Positions 10,768 through 18,416 of a stretch of DNA of 64,000 nucleotides are shown here, piece by piece. This DNA comes from Microlunatus elymi. GTDB taxonomy: Bacteria; Actinomycetota; Actinomycetes; Propionibacteriales; Propionibacteriaceae. The notes under the pieces are model-generated. The model was not told the DNA's origin. It worked only from the letters and a program-made list of their open reading frames with translations, and made no database searches. The stretch is from contig NZ_CP041692.1 in assembly GCF_007362775.1 (NCBI RefSeq), positions 2,356,001 through 2,420,000 of the forward strand, read 5' to 3'. Each line of letters begins with the position of its first letter. Positions within the stretch are counted from its first letter, which is position 1. The translations under genes were made by a program, and so were the position numbers.

Positions 10768-11331
10768 TCAGCTCTCGGTGATGTCGGTGTGCAGCCGGAT
10801 CTGCTTGATCCGATGGCTGCCGTCCTCGGTGCCGATCTCGCGGTGGGCTCCGTCGGGTGCCCAGCCGGCCTCTTGCAGGAACCGGCGGGTGATGTCGTCG
10901 GTCGAGACAAGCCACCAGCGTGCGTGGGTGAAGCCGTCGGCGCGCAGCGTGTCGGCGCAGGCGTTGAGCAGTCGCGATCCGTGCCCCTGACGCTGCGCCG
11001 GACGGTCGATCACGAACTCGTCGATCGCACCGTCGGTCTGCGGATGCGCGTCGGTGTCCGGGCTCGGAGTGGTGGTGGCGAACCCGACCAGCTGCTCGTT
11101 GCCGATGGCCACCAGGACTCGGTAGCGCGCCTGCGGCGGCCGGCTGATGGCCTGTTCCCACAGCTCGGCCATCTGCTCCAGGTCCGCTTGGCCGAGCAAC
11201 TGCTCGCTGACGGGTTCCGGCAGCCGCTCCGGCCAGCTGCGCCGCTGGATCGCGGCGATGGCCGCCGCCTCGGCGGGTAGTGCCAGCCGTACGGAGTCGG
11301 CGATCGGATGCGGATCGGAGTGCGCGGTCAC
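10768..11331 (-). CDS. GNAT-family N-acetyltransferase
   Basis: The 187-residue protein has the GNAT fold: YRVLVAIGNEQLVGFATT (strands 2-3), AIDEFVIDRPAQRQGHGSRLLNA (strand 4 and acetyl-CoA loop, R/Q-x-x-G-H-G), and a C-terminal FLQEAGW. GTG 11331 is chosen because TAACAT lies 8 nt before it, suggesting a leaderless transcript, and because conserved sequence begins just after. A longer start at 11403 would place a perfect CRP-type site inside the coding region. It is convergent with the DUF2993 gene. The acceptor substrate is unknown. Confidence 0.85.
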   Translation of the reverse strand: MTAHSDPHPIADSVRLALPAEAAAIAAIQRRSWPERLPEPVSEQLLGQADLEQMAELWEQAISRPPQARYRVLVAIGNEQLVGFATTTPSPDTDAHPQTDGAIDEFVIDRPAQRQGHGSRLLNACADTLRADGFTHARWWLVSTDDITRRFLQEAGWAPDGAHREIGTEDGSHRIKQIRLHTDITES

Positions 11332-11358
11332 GGCAGGCGATGTTACCCGTGATGCAAT

Positions 11359-11374
11359 TGTGATCCATTTCACA
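11359..11374. promoter_or_regulatory. CRP/GlxR-type binding site
   Basis: TGTGATCCATTTCACA is a perfect TGTGA-N6-TCACA dyad, the canonical site for cAMP-responsive CRP and its actinobacterial relative GlxR. Its centre lies about 35 bp before the proposed leaderless start of the GNAT gene, a position where binding could repress. The RNase J gene lies 366 bp away on the other side. Confidence 0.65.
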
Positions 11375-11417
11375 GAGACGGGGTGGCGGTGAGTGGCCTC
11401 CATCCGCCATGATGAAC

Positions 11418-11467
11418 ACGAAGTCCGTGGTTACCTGAACCCCCGAGCAGGCAACCACGGACTTCGT
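11418..11467. repeat. Large intergenic hairpin
   Basis: ACGAAGTCCGTGGTT (11418-11432) pairs perfectly with 11453-11467, and CCTG/CAGG continues the stem inside. It sits between the divergent GNAT and RNase J genes, so a terminator role is not obvious. It may be a repeated extragenic palindrome. Confidence 0.55.
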
Positions 11468-11472
11468 TTATC

Positions 11473-11490
11473 TGGGGGCCCGAGCCCCCA
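11473..11490. repeat. Short G/C hairpin
   Basis: TGGGGGC (11473-11479) and GCCCCCA (11484-11490) form a perfect 7-bp stem with a 4-nt loop, 5 nt after the larger hairpin. Function unknown. Confidence 0.45.
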
Positions 11491-11543
11491 AGCCCCCACG
11501 TTCCTACCGTGTCGAGTTGGGCTCTCGTACGATTTTCTGGCGA

Positions 11544-11568
11544 TTTTCGGCGCCGCGGGCGCCGAAAA
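11544..11568. repeat. 11-bp perfect palindrome
   Basis: TTTTCGGCGCC (11544-11554) and GGCGCCGAAAA (11558-11568) surround GCG. The T run is on the 5' side and the A run on the 3' side, the reverse of a terminator on either strand, so it is more likely a repeated palindrome or protein-binding site. Nearby 11652-11675 contains the motif CCTGAGCTTGTCGAAGG, which recurs between genes of many GC-rich bacteria. Confidence 0.5.
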
Positions 11569-11727
11569 CCACGCTGCCGCTGCGGATAGCGAGGTCTCGG
11601 GGACCAGGGCATTTGAGCGGTGATCTGTTCGGTTGGCACTCACTCGACCGGGGTCCTGAGCTTGTCGAAGGATCGGGACGGCGGCTGGGCGAGAATGTGC
11701 AGGTCGGGGGATTCTCTGGGGCACCGA

Positions 11728-11733
11728 TAGGAT
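11728..11733 (+). promoter_or_regulatory. -10 box for a leaderless RNase J transcript
   Basis: TAGGAT matches TANNNT and ends 6 nt before GTG 11740, the spacing expected when transcription starts at the first base of the start codon. There is no convincing ribosome binding site. Confidence 0.5.
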
Positions 11734-11739
11734 CGGCGG

Positions 11740-13425
11740 GTGGCTGCCTCTCGACTGCAAACCCCGCCCAAGCTTCGGCACGGAACGTTGCGGGTGATTC
11801 CGCTCGGCGGGCTGGGGGACATCGGCCGCAACATGGCGGCGCTGGAGATCAACGGGCAGCTGCTGCTGATCGACTGCGGGGTGCTGTTTCCCGAGGACGA
11901 CCATCCCGGGGTCGACCTGATCCTGCCGGGCTTCGACGCGATCGCGGATCGACTTGACGACGTGGTGGGGCTGGTGCTCACCCACGGTCACGAGGATCAC
12001 ATCGGCGGCGTCCCGTACCTGTTGCGGCAACGGTCCGACATCCCGATCATCGGCTCCCGGCTGACCCTTGCGCTGGTCGCCGAGAAGGTCAAGGAACATC
12101 GCTTGTCCGGGGTCCAGCCACGACCCGTGGCCGAGGGCGACCGAGTCGAGCTGGGCGAATTCGATCTCGAGTTCGTCGCGGTCAACCACTCCATCCCGGA
12201 CGGGCTGGCCGTCTTCGTACGCACTGCCGGCGGGACCGTGCTGCACACCGGCGACTTCAAGATGGACCAACTGCCGCTGGACGGCCGACTGACCGACCTG
12301 CGCGCCCTGGCCCGGCTCGGTGAGGAGGGCGTCGATCTGCTGATGATCGACTCCACCAACGCCGAGGTGCCCGGCTTCACCACGCCGGAGAAAGACATCC
12401 TGCCGGCGCTGCAGCGGGTCTTCGCGACCAGCAAACAGCGGCTGATCGTGACCAGCTTCGCCTCCCACGTACACCGGGTACAGCAGGTGCTCGACACCGC
12501 CGTCGCGTACAGCAGGAAGGTCGCCTACGTCGGCCGGTCGATGGTCCGCAACATGAACATCGCCAGGGATCTCGGCTACCTGAAGGTGCCGGAGAACACC
12601 GTGATCGAGCTGCGCGAGCTGGACAACTACCGACCCGACCAGGTGGTGCTCGTCTCCACCGGTTCCCAGGGCGAGCCGCTGTCCGCCCTGGCCCGGATCG
12701 CCAACCGCGAGCATCCGGCCATCCAACTGGAGCCCGGCGACACCGTACTGCTGGCCAGTTCACTGGTCCCGGGCAACGAGAACGCGGTCTACCGGGTGAT
12801 CAACGGGCTGACCCGGTTGGGAGCTCGGGTGGTCCATCGCGGCAACGCGCTGGTGCACGTGTCCGGCCATGCCAGTGCCGGCGAGCTGCTCTACGTCTAC
12901 AACCTGCTCAAGCCGGCCAACGTGATGCCGGTACACGGCGAATCCCGGCACCTGATCGCCAACGCCGACCTGGCGGTGTCCACCGGCGTGCCGCGCGATC
13001 ACACGATCATCGCCGAGGACGGCACCGTGGTGGACCTGAAGGATCACCGGGCGAAGGCGGTCGGCCAGATCGAGTGCGACTACATCTTCGTCGACGGTTC
13101 CACCGTGGGCGACATCAGCCAGAGTTCACTGACCGACCGGCGGATCCTCGGCGAGGAGGGCTTCATCTCCGTGGTCGCGGTGGTGAACCTGCGCTCCAAG
13201 AAGGTGCTCAGCGGCCCGGACATCCACGACCGCGGATTCCTGGAGGATCCGAGCATCTACGAACCGGTACGGGAACGGATCGCCCAAGCGCTGACCGATG
13301 CGTTGGAGGACGGTGTCGACGACACTCACCGGCTGCAGCAGGTGATCCGCCGCCAGATCGGCAAGTGGGTCAGCGACACCTACCGCCGCCGCCCGATGAT
13401 CATCCCCGTCGTCGTCGCCGTCTGA
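11740..13425 (+). CDS. rnj: Ribonuclease J
   Basis: The 561-residue enzyme is a beta-lactamase-fold nuclease with 5'-3' exonuclease and endonuclease activity in mRNA decay and rRNA maturation. The metal-binding motif T81-H82-G83-H84-E85-D86-H87 is intact. The beta-CASP region contains VTSFASHVHRVQQV, VSTGSQGEP and HVSGHAS, followed by MPVHGE and the C-terminal domain. The GTG start has a leaderless-type promoter. Together with PNPase and RNase III in this window it covers much of the RNA-degradation machinery. In Actinobacteria the neighbour is often dapA; that gene is absent here. Confidence 0.96.
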   Translation: MAASRLQTPPKLRHGTLRVIPLGGLGDIGRNMAALEINGQLLLIDCGVLFPEDDHPGVDLILPGFDAIADRLDDVVGLVLTHGHEDHIGGVPYLLRQRSDIPIIGSRLTLALVAEKVKEHRLSGVQPRPVAEGDRVELGEFDLEFVAVNHSIPDGLAVFVRTAGGTVLHTGDFKMDQLPLDGRLTDLRALARLGEEGVDLLMIDSTNAEVPGFTTPEKDILPALQRVFATSKQRLIVTSFASHVHRVQQVLDTAVAYSRKVAYVGRSMVRNMNIARDLGYLKVPENTVIELRELDNYRPDQVVLVSTGSQGEPLSALARIANREHPAIQLEPGDTVLLASSLVPGNENAVYRVINGLTRLGARVVHRGNALVHVSGHASAGELLYVYNLLKPANVMPVHGESRHLIANADLAVSTGVPRDHTIIAEDGTVVDLKDHRAKAVGQIECDYIFVDGSTVGDISQSSLTDRRILGEEGFISVVAVVNLRSKKVLSGPDIHDRGFLEDPSIYEPVRERIAQALTDALEDGVDDTHRLQQVIRRQIGKWVSDTYRRRPMIIPVVVAV

Positions 13426-13661
13426 CCCATCAGCCGCACCCGAAACCTGCCGCCGCACCCGAATCCAGCCCGGAACCCATCAGCCGCACCCGAAACCTGC
13501 CGCCGCACTCGAAACCGGCCCGGGACCCATCAGCCGCACCCGAAATCTGCCGCCGCACTCGAAATTCCGGGTGCGGGAGAAGGTTTCGCGCGCGGCTGTT
13601 GCGGCTGTGGGCGGTATCGGGTGCGGGAGAGGGTTTCGCGCGCGGCTGTTGCGGCTGTGGG
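13426..13661. repeat. 50-bp tandem repeat array with inverted halves
   Basis: Three direct units begin with CCCATCAGCCGCACCCGAAA at 13426, 13476 and 13526 (period 50). Two units of the opposite orientation, beginning CGGGTGCGGGAGA at 13568 and 13618 (also period 50), follow at once. Their sequence is the reverse complement of the first type with changes, so transcripts could fold into a large stem. It lies immediately after the RNase J stop. No coding signal is seen. Confidence 0.75.
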
Positions 13662-13682
13662 AATGGCTCCGGGCATGACAAA

Positions 13683-13707
13683 GGGCCCACCCGCGCAGGA
13701 TGGGCCC
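13683..13707 (-). terminator. Terminator of rpmB
   Basis: Read on the minus strand, GGGCCCA (complement of 13701-13707) pairs with TGGGCCC (complement of 13683-13689), followed by TTTGTC. It begins 18 nt after the rpmB stop and has the form of an intrinsic terminator. Confidence 0.75.
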
Positions 13708-13724
13708 CGTCGAAAGCTGAAGGG

Positions 13725-13910
13725 TTAGCGGGAGACCTTGCCGGCCTTCAGGCAGGAGGTGCAGACATTCAGCCGCTTCGGCGAGCCGTTGACGACGGCG
13801 CGAACGCGCTGGATGTTCGGGTTCCAACGCCGCAGGGTCTTCTTCTTCGACCACGGGTTGTTGTGGCCGAAGCTCGGACGCTTGGCGCAGATATCACACA
13901 CGGCAGCCAC
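13725..13910 (-). CDS. rpmB: 50S ribosomal protein L28, zinc-binding form
   Basis: The 61-residue protein has the L28 pattern (CDICAKRPSFGHNN, KKKTLRRWNPN, RLNVCTSCLKAGKV). C5-x2-C8 and C50-x2-C53 form a complete zinc ribbon, the C+ form that many Actinobacteria exchange for a cysteine-free paralogue under zinc starvation. GTG 13910 follows AGGAG 8 nt upstream. The gene stands alone with its own terminator. A C- paralogue elsewhere cannot be excluded. Confidence 0.95.
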   Translation of the reverse strand: MAAVCDICAKRPSFGHNNPWSKKKTLRRWNPNIQRVRAVVNGSPKRLNVCTSCLKAGKVSR

Positions 13911-14064
13911 TGGAGTTACTCCTGGTTGAGGTACGTCGTACAGAATCGGGCGGGACATCCCGGCACCGAGGCGCCCGGACCCAGCCCGAGCAACCTCGAC
14001 AGAATATCCGATCCGTGGCGGCGTTGGCGAATCGGCCGCCGCGTCCCCGTCGGACCCCATCAGG

Positions 14065-14805
14065 TCAGGGCTGGGGCCAGCGCTGATCCTGCCAGGCCGC
14101 GTCCCAGAACATGTATTCGTACCGGGTCGCCCGCCGGTACGCCGCAAGCATCGCCGCGCGTTCGTCGGCACCGGCCCGAACCGCCAGCCGGTCGGCGTAC
14201 GCCTCGGCGGCACCGACCGCTGCGGCGAACGCCGGATCGGCGTAGGTGTCGATCCAGGTCCGGTACGGATGGTCCGGACGGCTGTCACCAGTGTTGGCGA
14301 CGATCCACGACCCGACCTCCGCATAGACCCGGAAGCAGGGCAGCACCGCGGCCATCCCGACACCGAGCGGTTCCAGCACCGAGGCTGCCCGCAGGCTCTC
14401 GACGTAACCGACGCAGGTCGGCGACGGCTCGGCGACAGCCTTCGGGTCCGGTGAGCTGGGCGCGTCCGGATCGATGTTGCGCGGCAGCAGAAACTGCCGA
14501 TGCATCGAACGCTCGGCCTCGATCGCCGAGGCGGCCGATGCCGCCAGCATCAACCTTGCTTCGGGGTCACCGGAGCGGGCCGACAACGACGCCAGCGCCG
14601 ATGCATAGCCCTTCAGGTAGTGCGCGTCGTCCAGCAGGTAGCGGGCGAACACCACCTCCGGCAACGATCCGTCGGCCAGTTGGCGGATGAACGGATGCTC
14701 GGTGATGGCCGCGAACCAGCCGGCCACCGCCTGCCAGGCCGTGGCCGAGAACCCGTCCGGCGTGTGCTCGTCGTCGATCAGGTCGAGCCGTGCGGAGACG
14801 CTCAT
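14065..14805 (-). CDS. tenA: TenA-family thiaminase II
   Basis: The 246-residue helical protein matches TenA, which hydrolyses amino-HMP derivatives of degraded thiamine for salvage. The active-site cysteine block is LPCFRVYAEVG, and the C-terminal acid is in ATRYEYMFWDAAW. ATG 14805 overlaps the thiD stop (ATGA). It is the last gene of the operon thiM-thiE-thiD-tenA. The group suits rescue of the pyrimidine and thiazole moieties rather than de novo synthesis, because thiC and thiG are not here. Confidence 0.93.
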   Translation of the reverse strand: MSVSARLDLIDDEHTPDGFSATAWQAVAGWFAAITEHPFIRQLADGSLPEVVFARYLLDDAHYLKGYASALASLSARSGDPEARLMLAASAASAIEAERSMHRQFLLPRNIDPDAPSSPDPKAVAEPSPTCVGYVESLRAASVLEPLGVGMAAVLPCFRVYAEVGSWIVANTGDSRPDHPYRTWIDTYADPAFAAAVGAAEAYADRLAVRAGADERAAMLAAYRRATRYEYMFWDAAWQDQRWPQP

Positions 14806-15611
14806 CGGCTCTGCTCCCGCCACAGATGGTCGACCGGTCCGGAACCCGAACCGATTCTCCGGTCGGCGCCGGCCCGCAACGCACCGGTCAGATAGTTCTT
14901 GGCCGCCTCGACCGCCGGTCGCAGCCGACGCCCGGACGCCAGCTCGGAGGCGATCGCCGAGGACAGTGTGCAGCCGGTGCCGTGGGTGTTCGCGGTCGGC
15001 ACGTACGGGCCGGAGAAGTTGATCACGCCGTCGGCGTCGGCCAGCACGTCGGTGATCGTCTCCGACCGGCCGAGATGGCCGCCCTTGACCAGAGCCGCGG
15101 CAGAGCCCTGGGTACGAAGTTCCTGTGCTGCAAGCGACATCTCGGCGACCGTGGTCGGTGGTTCATGATCAAGAAGCGTGCCGGTCTCGGGCAGATTCGG
15201 GGTGATCACGGTGGCCAGCGTCAACAACTCGTCCTTGATCACCGCAGTCACCTCGGGCGTCACCAGTCGATCACCGGAGGTGGCGATCACCACCGGATCG
15301 AGCACGATCGCCGGACCTGGACGGGCCCGCAACACCTCGGCCACCGCGGCTGCGATCTCGGCCGTCGCCAGCATGCCGATCTTGATCGCCGCCACCTCGA
15401 GATCTGTCAGCACGGCAACGATCTGGTCGGCGACGAAGCCGGCCGGCACCGGATGGATCCCGGTCACCCCGCGCGTGTTCTGCACGGTCAGTGAGGTGAT
15501 CGCTGCGGCGCCGTAGACGCCGAGGGCGGTAGCGGTCTTCAGGTCGGCCTGGATGCCTGCGCCACCGGACGGGTCGGAGCCGGCGATGCTCAACATGATC
15601 GGACGGTTCAT
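14802..15611 (-). CDS. thiD: Hydroxymethylpyrimidine/phosphomethylpyrimidine kinase
   Basis: The 269-residue ribokinase-fold enzyme phosphorylates HMP and then HMP-phosphate to HMP-PP. The N-terminal SIAGSDPSGGAGIQADLKT and the C-terminal anion-hole motif THGTGCTLSSAIA are diagnostic. ATG 15611 follows AGGAG and lies 2 nt after the thiE stop. It ends inside the tenA start. It supplies HMP-PP to ThiE, encoded immediately upstream. Confidence 0.96.
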   Translation of the reverse strand: MNRPIMLSIAGSDPSGGAGIQADLKTATALGVYGAAAITSLTVQNTRGVTGIHPVPAGFVADQIVAVLTDLEVAAIKIGMLATAEIAAAVAEVLRARPGPAIVLDPVVIATSGDRLVTPEVTAVIKDELLTLATVITPNLPETGTLLDHEPPTTVAEMSLAAQELRTQGSAAALVKGGHLGRSETITDVLADADGVINFSGPYVPTANTHGTGCTLSSAIASELASGRRLRPAVEAAKNYLTGALRAGADRRIGSGSGPVDHLWREQSR

Positions 15612-15613
15612 GA

Positions 15614-16282
15614 TCAACTCCTGGTTGCGGTGGCCGCGGCAACCACCGACAGCAGGTCGGCGGCTGCCCCCGCCGGATCGGCGGCGGCGCAGATCGCCGA
15701 CACCACCGCGACGCCGTCCGCGCCCGCCTCGATCACCGAGCCGGCGTTGCCGGCATGGATACCGCCGATGCCGACCAACGGCAGCGCCGGCGGGAGCATG
15801 GCCCGCAGGCGGCGTACACCCTCCGGACCCAACGGGGCCGTGGTGTCGATCTTGGTCGGCGTCGGCCACACCGGGCTGGCCGCGACATAGTCGCTGGCGG
15901 CCAGCGCGGACTTGTCCCGCAGTTGATCAAGGTCATGGATGGACCAGCCGATGCACACCCGATCGCCCAGCCGGCGGCGTACCTCGGCCGGGTGATCGTC
16001 ATCGGGTCCGACGTGGACGCCGACGCCCGGAACCGCAACGGCGGCAGCAAGATCGTCGTTCACCAGCAAGATCACCTCCGGAGGAAGTTGATCTTGCAGC
16101 GTACGCAGCAGGGCGACCCGCTCGGCGGTGGTGCCGTTCTTGTCCCGCAGCTGGACGACACGTACGCCACCGGACACCGCCGCCATGATCAACTCGACGG
16201 TGGAGTCGTCGGCGGGTTCGGCCGTCACCAGGTAGACGCCGAGCTTGTCCCGCAGCGATGCCGAGGAGCGGTTCATGATCAC
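15614..16282 (-). CDS. thiE: Thiamine-phosphate synthase
   Basis: The 222-residue TIM-barrel enzyme joins HMP-PP and hydroxyethylthiazole phosphate to give thiamine monophosphate. QLRDKNGT (pyrimidine-side lysine), GVHVGPDDD and the phosphate-binding GIGGIHAGNAG are present. GTG 16282 overlaps the thiM stop (GTGA); ATG 16276 two codons later is equally possible. Its substrates are the products of ThiD and ThiM in the same operon. Confidence 0.95.
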   Translation of the reverse strand: MIMNRSSASLRDKLGVYLVTAEPADDSTVELIMAAVSGGVRVVQLRDKNGTTAERVALLRTLQDQLPPEVILLVNDDLAAAVAVPGVGVHVGPDDDHPAEVRRRLGDRVCIGWSIHDLDQLRDKSALAASDYVAASPVWPTPTKIDTTAPLGPEGVRRLRAMLPPALPLVGIGGIHAGNAGSVIEAGADGVAVVSAICAAADPAGAAADLLSVVAAATATRS

Positions 16283-17109
16283 GAACGCACCGTGACCGCG
16301 GCCACCTGGTCGGCGGTCAGGGTGGACAGCTCGTCCAGCAGTCGCCAGCGCAACGAGCCCGGACCGTCGGCCCGTGCGCCGGCCCGTCCGATCCCGGCGG
16401 TGATCATGGCCAGCGCACCGGCCGCCCCGTACAGCGGATCGTCACAGGCGGCGCAACAGGCCGCGACCAACGCGGTGGCCGCACAGCCCAGCGCGGTGAT
16501 CATCGGCGCCCGCGGGTCGCCGCCGTCGATGATCAACGCTCGGGTGCCGTCGGTGACCAGATCCGACGATCCGGTGACGGCCACCACGCAGCCGAGTTCG
16601 GCGGCCAGCGCCGCCGCCCGGTCCGCCACGTCGTCCACGCCGGCCGCACTGTCCACACCGCGACTGGCGCCCGAGATCCCTGCCAGGGCAAGGATCTCGC
16701 CGGCGTTGCCGCGGATCACGGTCGGCCGATGTTCCAGTAGCCGGCCGGCCAGTTCGTGGCGGTAGCCGGTGGCGCCGACGGCCACCGGGTCCAGCACCCA
16801 GCAGCTGCCGCGGTCGTGCGCGGTCGACGCCGCCGCGAGCATGCCGTCGGCCCAACGCGGCGACGGGGTGCCGATGTTGGCCACCACGGCGTCGGCCAGC
16901 CCGGCGAACTCGGCCGCCTCCTGCGGATCGTGCACCATCGCCGGTGACGCGCCCGCTGCGTTGAGCAGATTCGCCGCCAGGTCCATCGAGACGAAGTTGG
17001 TGATGACCTGCACCAGCGGTCGCTTGGCCCGCATCGCGGTCACGACGTCAGCGACACGGGCCGAGTCGGTGGCCGTCGAGGTGGACAGGTCTGGACGCGA
17101 CGATGTCAT
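16279..17109 (-). CDS. thiM: Hydroxyethylthiazole kinase
   Basis: The 276-residue ribokinase-fold protein phosphorylates hydroxyethylthiazole for salvage. Visible motifs include PLVQVITNFVSMDLAAN, DPVAVGAT and the catalytic-cysteine region ITALGCAATALVA. ATG 17109 follows AAAGGGAG, which also forms the 3' side of the TPP riboswitch, so ligand binding could hide the ribosome binding site. It is the first gene of the thi operon. An in-frame upstream extension runs through the riboswitch and is not coding. Confidence 0.95.
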   Translation of the reverse strand: MTSSRPDLSTSTATDSARVADVVTAMRAKRPLVQVITNFVSMDLAANLLNAAGASPAMVHDPQEAAEFAGLADAVVANIGTPSPRWADGMLAAASTAHDRGSCWVLDPVAVGATGYRHELAGRLLEHRPTVIRGNAGEILALAGISGASRGVDSAAGVDDVADRAAALAAELGCVVAVTGSSDLVTDGTRALIIDGGDPRAPMITALGCAATALVAACCAACDDPLYGAAGALAMITAGIGRAGARADGPGSLRWRLLDELSTLTADQVAAVTVRS

Positions 17110-17112
17110 CGG

Positions 17113-17190
17113 GCTCCCTTTCGCCGGCATGACCCGGATCAGGTTCGGCGGGTGTGATCTCAGCGCGAACCCCTCGCGCACCCCGGCCAC
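17113..17190 (-). promoter_or_regulatory. TPP riboswitch (THI element)
   Basis: On the minus strand the leader has the conserved blocks in order: GGGGTGC, CTGAGATCACACCC, GAACCTGATCCGGGT and CATGCCGGCGAAAGGGAG. These form the P1-P5 junctions of the thiamine-pyrophosphate aptamer. The last block contains the thiM ribosome binding site, which points to translational control in which TPP switches the salvage operon off. Confidence 0.95.
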
Positions 17191-17240
17191 TGGTGTGCCA
17201 CGTCGGCACACGACGAACGCTACTCGATGGCTGGAGCCGA

Positions 17241-17282
17241 TCAGCTTCCGGCTACCGCCGTTCAGCTTCCGGCTACCGCCGT
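17241..17282. repeat. Two exact copies of a 21-bp repeat
   Basis: The unit beginning TCAGCTTCCGGCTACCG occurs at 17241-17261 and 17262-17282 without change, and a third partial copy supplies the stop codon of the NYN gene. It looks like a recent slippage duplication in the spacer before the thi operon leader. Confidence 0.6.
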
Positions 17283-18338
17283 TCAGCTCCCCGTCGCGGC
17301 CTCGCCGACCCGTTCGGACTTGGCCGCCTCGAAGGCGTCCGACTCGGCCACCTGATGCCAGAACCGCTCCCGCAACGCGAACCGGCGTGCGTCGCTCAGG
17401 TCGTACTCGCCGAGAGCGTCGGACAGGTCGATCAACAGCGCCTTGTCGATGTCGCGGGGGATCGACGGCCGTCCGGCCAGCAGGGTCCGCCGCTGGTCGG
17501 AGGTCGCACTGCTCAGCCAGGTGTGCAGCACCCGGCGGGCAACACCGTCGATCACCTCCGCCGCGTCCTTGCCGTCGTCGTCCGGATGCCGCGGATGCTC
17601 GCTGTCGGTGCGGTAGGCCAGCGTGGCGCTCGAACGTCCGCCGACCGGTGCCGACGGGGTCACCGCTGCCGTGCCGGTCGCCGGCGCGACGCCGTCGCTG
17701 CGATGGACTCCGGCCAGCAGCGCCGGCGAAGGGGCGTTGTGGTTCTTGTGCTGATTCGATTCGATCGGCACCGGCGCCGGAACGGTCGGAGCGACCGCAC
17801 GACCGATGGCCGAGGTGATCAACTCGGCGTCCAGCAGCACCAGATCGTCGGCGGCACGACGCAGGTGCCGGCTGACACCGTGCGGCAGACCGTTGCTGTC
17901 CGGCACGCCGACGATGATCACCTGGACGCCGTGCAGCTGCGCCTCCTCGACCGCCTCGCTCAGATCGTCGTCACCGGAGATCAGGAACATCACCTCCACC
18001 GCGCCGTTGCGGGCGTGGGTGATCAGATCGAGTCCGAGCCGCAGGTCGACGCCCTTCTGCTCGCCGGCATAGCCGATCCGGCCCAGCCGCAGCTTGACCC
18101 TGGGCAGCATCGCGATCCGTTCCTGCTCCGGATCGGGCAGGGCGTGGCGCGCGGAGTCGTACCAGTTGGCCCGCAGCAGCGGCAGTCCGGACTGCGTCTC
18201 CACCTGTTGGATCAGGTTGCTGATCAACTTCGGATAGTCGACGGTGATCCCCGATCTCAGCGAGGTACCGGTCAGCCGCGTGGCGGCGGCCGCCAACAGG
18301 TATCCGGCATCGACGTACAGGGCACAGCGTGATCGCAC
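17283..18338 (-). CDS. NYN-domain protein (PIN-like nuclease fold)
   Basis: The 351-residue protein starts at GTG 18338, 9 nt after GGGAGG. The first about 160 residues form an NYN/LabA-type domain: ALYVDAGYLLAAA with the first acidic residue, KGVDLRLGLDLI, then FLISGDDDLSEAVEEA with the acidic cluster. Such domains coordinate a metal and are thought to cleave RNA. A linker rich in Pro, Ala and Ser (about 190-260) leads to a helical C-terminal region (DAAEVIDGVARRVLHTWL). It is divergent from recG. The substrate is unknown. Confidence 0.82.
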   Translation of the reverse strand: MRSRCALYVDAGYLLAAAATRLTGTSLRSGITVDYPKLISNLIQQVETQSGLPLLRANWYDSARHALPDPEQERIAMLPRVKLRLGRIGYAGEQKGVDLRLGLDLITHARNGAVEVMFLISGDDDLSEAVEEAQLHGVQVIIVGVPDSNGLPHGVSRHLRRAADDLVLLDAELITSAIGRAVAPTVPAPVPIESNQHKNHNAPSPALLAGVHRSDGVAPATGTAAVTPSAPVGGRSSATLAYRTDSEHPRHPDDDGKDAAEVIDGVARRVLHTWLSSATSDQRRTLLAGRPSIPRDIDKALLIDLSDALGEYDLSDARRFALRERFWHQVAESDAFEAAKSERVGEAATGS

Positions 18339-18403
18339 GATGATCGACCTCCCGGGTCGTAGGGGGTCACCCGAACCTACCGCGAGCTGTCGGAGGCCAT
18401 CGT

Positions 18404-18409
18404 TAGGCT
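18404..18409 (+). promoter_or_regulatory. -10 box for a leaderless recG transcript
   Basis: TAGGCT fits TANNNT and ends 7 nt before GTG 18417. No ribosome binding site is visible. The same hexamer precedes ftsY at nearly the same distance. Confidence 0.5.
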
Positions 18410-18416
18410 GACGCCC

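Noticed and set aside
13426-13661. Possible CRISPR array or repetitive protein gene
   Set aside because: Units are contiguous, invert halfway, have no spacers, and the open frames lack start signals and composition like neighbours.
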